DNA from: Jannaschia marina
GTDB lineage: Bacteria > Pseudomonadota > Alphaproteobacteria > Rhodobacterales > Rhodobacteraceae
Direction: 5' to 3'
Length of the DNA stretch: 32,586 nucleotides
Assembly (NCBI RefSeq): GCF_013404595.1
Contig: NZ_JABVAX010000022.1
Location: 1 to 32,586, forward strand
Part shown: piece by piece, positions 32,467-32,586 of the stretch
How the letters are laid out: each line of letters starts with the position of its first letter
How positions within the stretch are numbered: the stretch's first letter is position 1
The notes under the pieces: generated by a model
Database searches by the model: none
Seen by the model: only the letters and a program-made list of their open reading frames with translations
What the model was told of the DNA's origin: nothing
Position numbers and translations under genes: made by a program

Positions 32467-32586
32467 GAGGTGCTCCCCGATCCTTGGACAGGATCTGGCG
32501 TTTTCTAAGCTACTCTCTGGGCCTCCTGGTCGGGTTGCATGATCGTCGTGCCGGCGCGGTAGACCACGTCCGGTGGTTGTCCGTCG
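32466..32586 (-). mobile_element. IS3-family insertion sequence, 3' end (partial)
   Basis: From 32467 the plus strand reads GAGGTGCTCCC and then TTGGAC at 32484-32489, the inverted counterpart of the IS end at position 120. The transposase C-terminus follows at 32505. The exact boundary is uncertain by two or three bases (32464-32467). The element is oriented with its transposase on the minus strand, the same as the copy at the left edge. Confidence 0.8.
32505..32586 (-). CDS. IS3-family transposase OrfB, C-terminal fragment
   Basis: Only the last 26 residues are inside the window: DGQPPDVVYRAGTTIMQPDQEAQRVA followed by TAG. The pattern P-D-x-V-Y close to the C-terminus is usual for IS3-family DDE transposases, just after the catalytic rve domain. 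The stop is about 39 bases from the IS end, a normal distance. It cannot be told whether this copy is identical to the one at the left edge. Confidence 0.7.
   Translation of the reverse strand, partial: DGQPPDVVYRAGTTIMQPDQEAQRVA

Noticed and set aside
1..32586. Composite transposon bounded by the two IS copies
   Set aside because: The flanking bases at both ends do not show a shared target duplication, and the interval contains the core gene parE, so movement as a unit is not supported; the edges may just be assembly breaks at repeats.
1..32586. tRNA, rRNA, riboswitch or CRISPR
   Set aside because: No cloverleaf, conserved rRNA segment, riboswitch core or regularly spaced repeats were seen in any of the gaps; scanning was by eye, so a weak tRNA remnant could be missed.

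Overview
The window is high-GC, densely packed DNA of alphaproteobacterial type, most likely Rhodobacteraceae/Rhodobacterales. This is inferred from gene content (TRAP, CUT1 and CUT2 transporters, CaiB-type CoA-transferases, a ParE of alphaproteobacterial look), GC-rich third codon positions and ATGA/GTGA-coupled operons. No rRNA, tRNA or CRISPR was seen.

Layout. (1) 1-120 is the left-hand end of an IS3-family element that cuts off a DppB-type permease (118-426, minus) after about 100 residues; its binding protein (479-2059) is intact. (2) 2174-5672 holds a LysR regulator divergent from an amidohydrolase coupled to a CobW/COG0523 GTPase. A perfect LysR-type operator (7-bp arms, T-N11-A) lies between them. 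(3) 5673-6054 has no recognisable gene. (4) 6055-12771 (minus) reads DctP, DctQ, DctM, enoyl-CoA hydratase, IclR regulator and two tandem CaiB-type CoA-transferases: uptake and CoA activation of an organic acid. (5) 12935-23632 (plus) starts with a solute-binding-like protein that has no signal peptide. It continues with an SDR, a zinc alcohol dehydrogenase, a frameshifted GMC oxidoreductase, a ribose-type (CUT2) ABC transporter with two permeases, and an AldA-like aldehyde dehydrogenase. (6) 23771-29842 holds a GntR/FCD regulator divergent from a galactonate-dehydratase-like enolase-superfamily enzyme, a CUT1 sugar ABC transporter without its ATPase, and an SDR. (7) 29843-30287 is noncoding. 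(8) 30288-32246 is parE, followed by the start of a HEPN-domain gene that is interrupted at about 32466 by the other end of an IS3-family element in the same orientation as the one at the left edge.

Regions 4-6 read as a catabolic island for sugar-acid, polyol or organic-acid substrates. Each uptake system sits next to its own oxidative or CoA-activating enzymes and local regulators (IclR, GntR). The most notable patterns are these: all four exported binding-protein genes are followed by a strong stem-loop before the next transport gene; the leaderless binding-protein homologue lacks such a hairpin and is packed against an SDR; the GMC gene has lost one base in the codon for its catalytic histidine; and both window edges lie inside IS3-family copies that each destroyed a gene. 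Functions are inferred from sequence motifs only; substrates are not determined.
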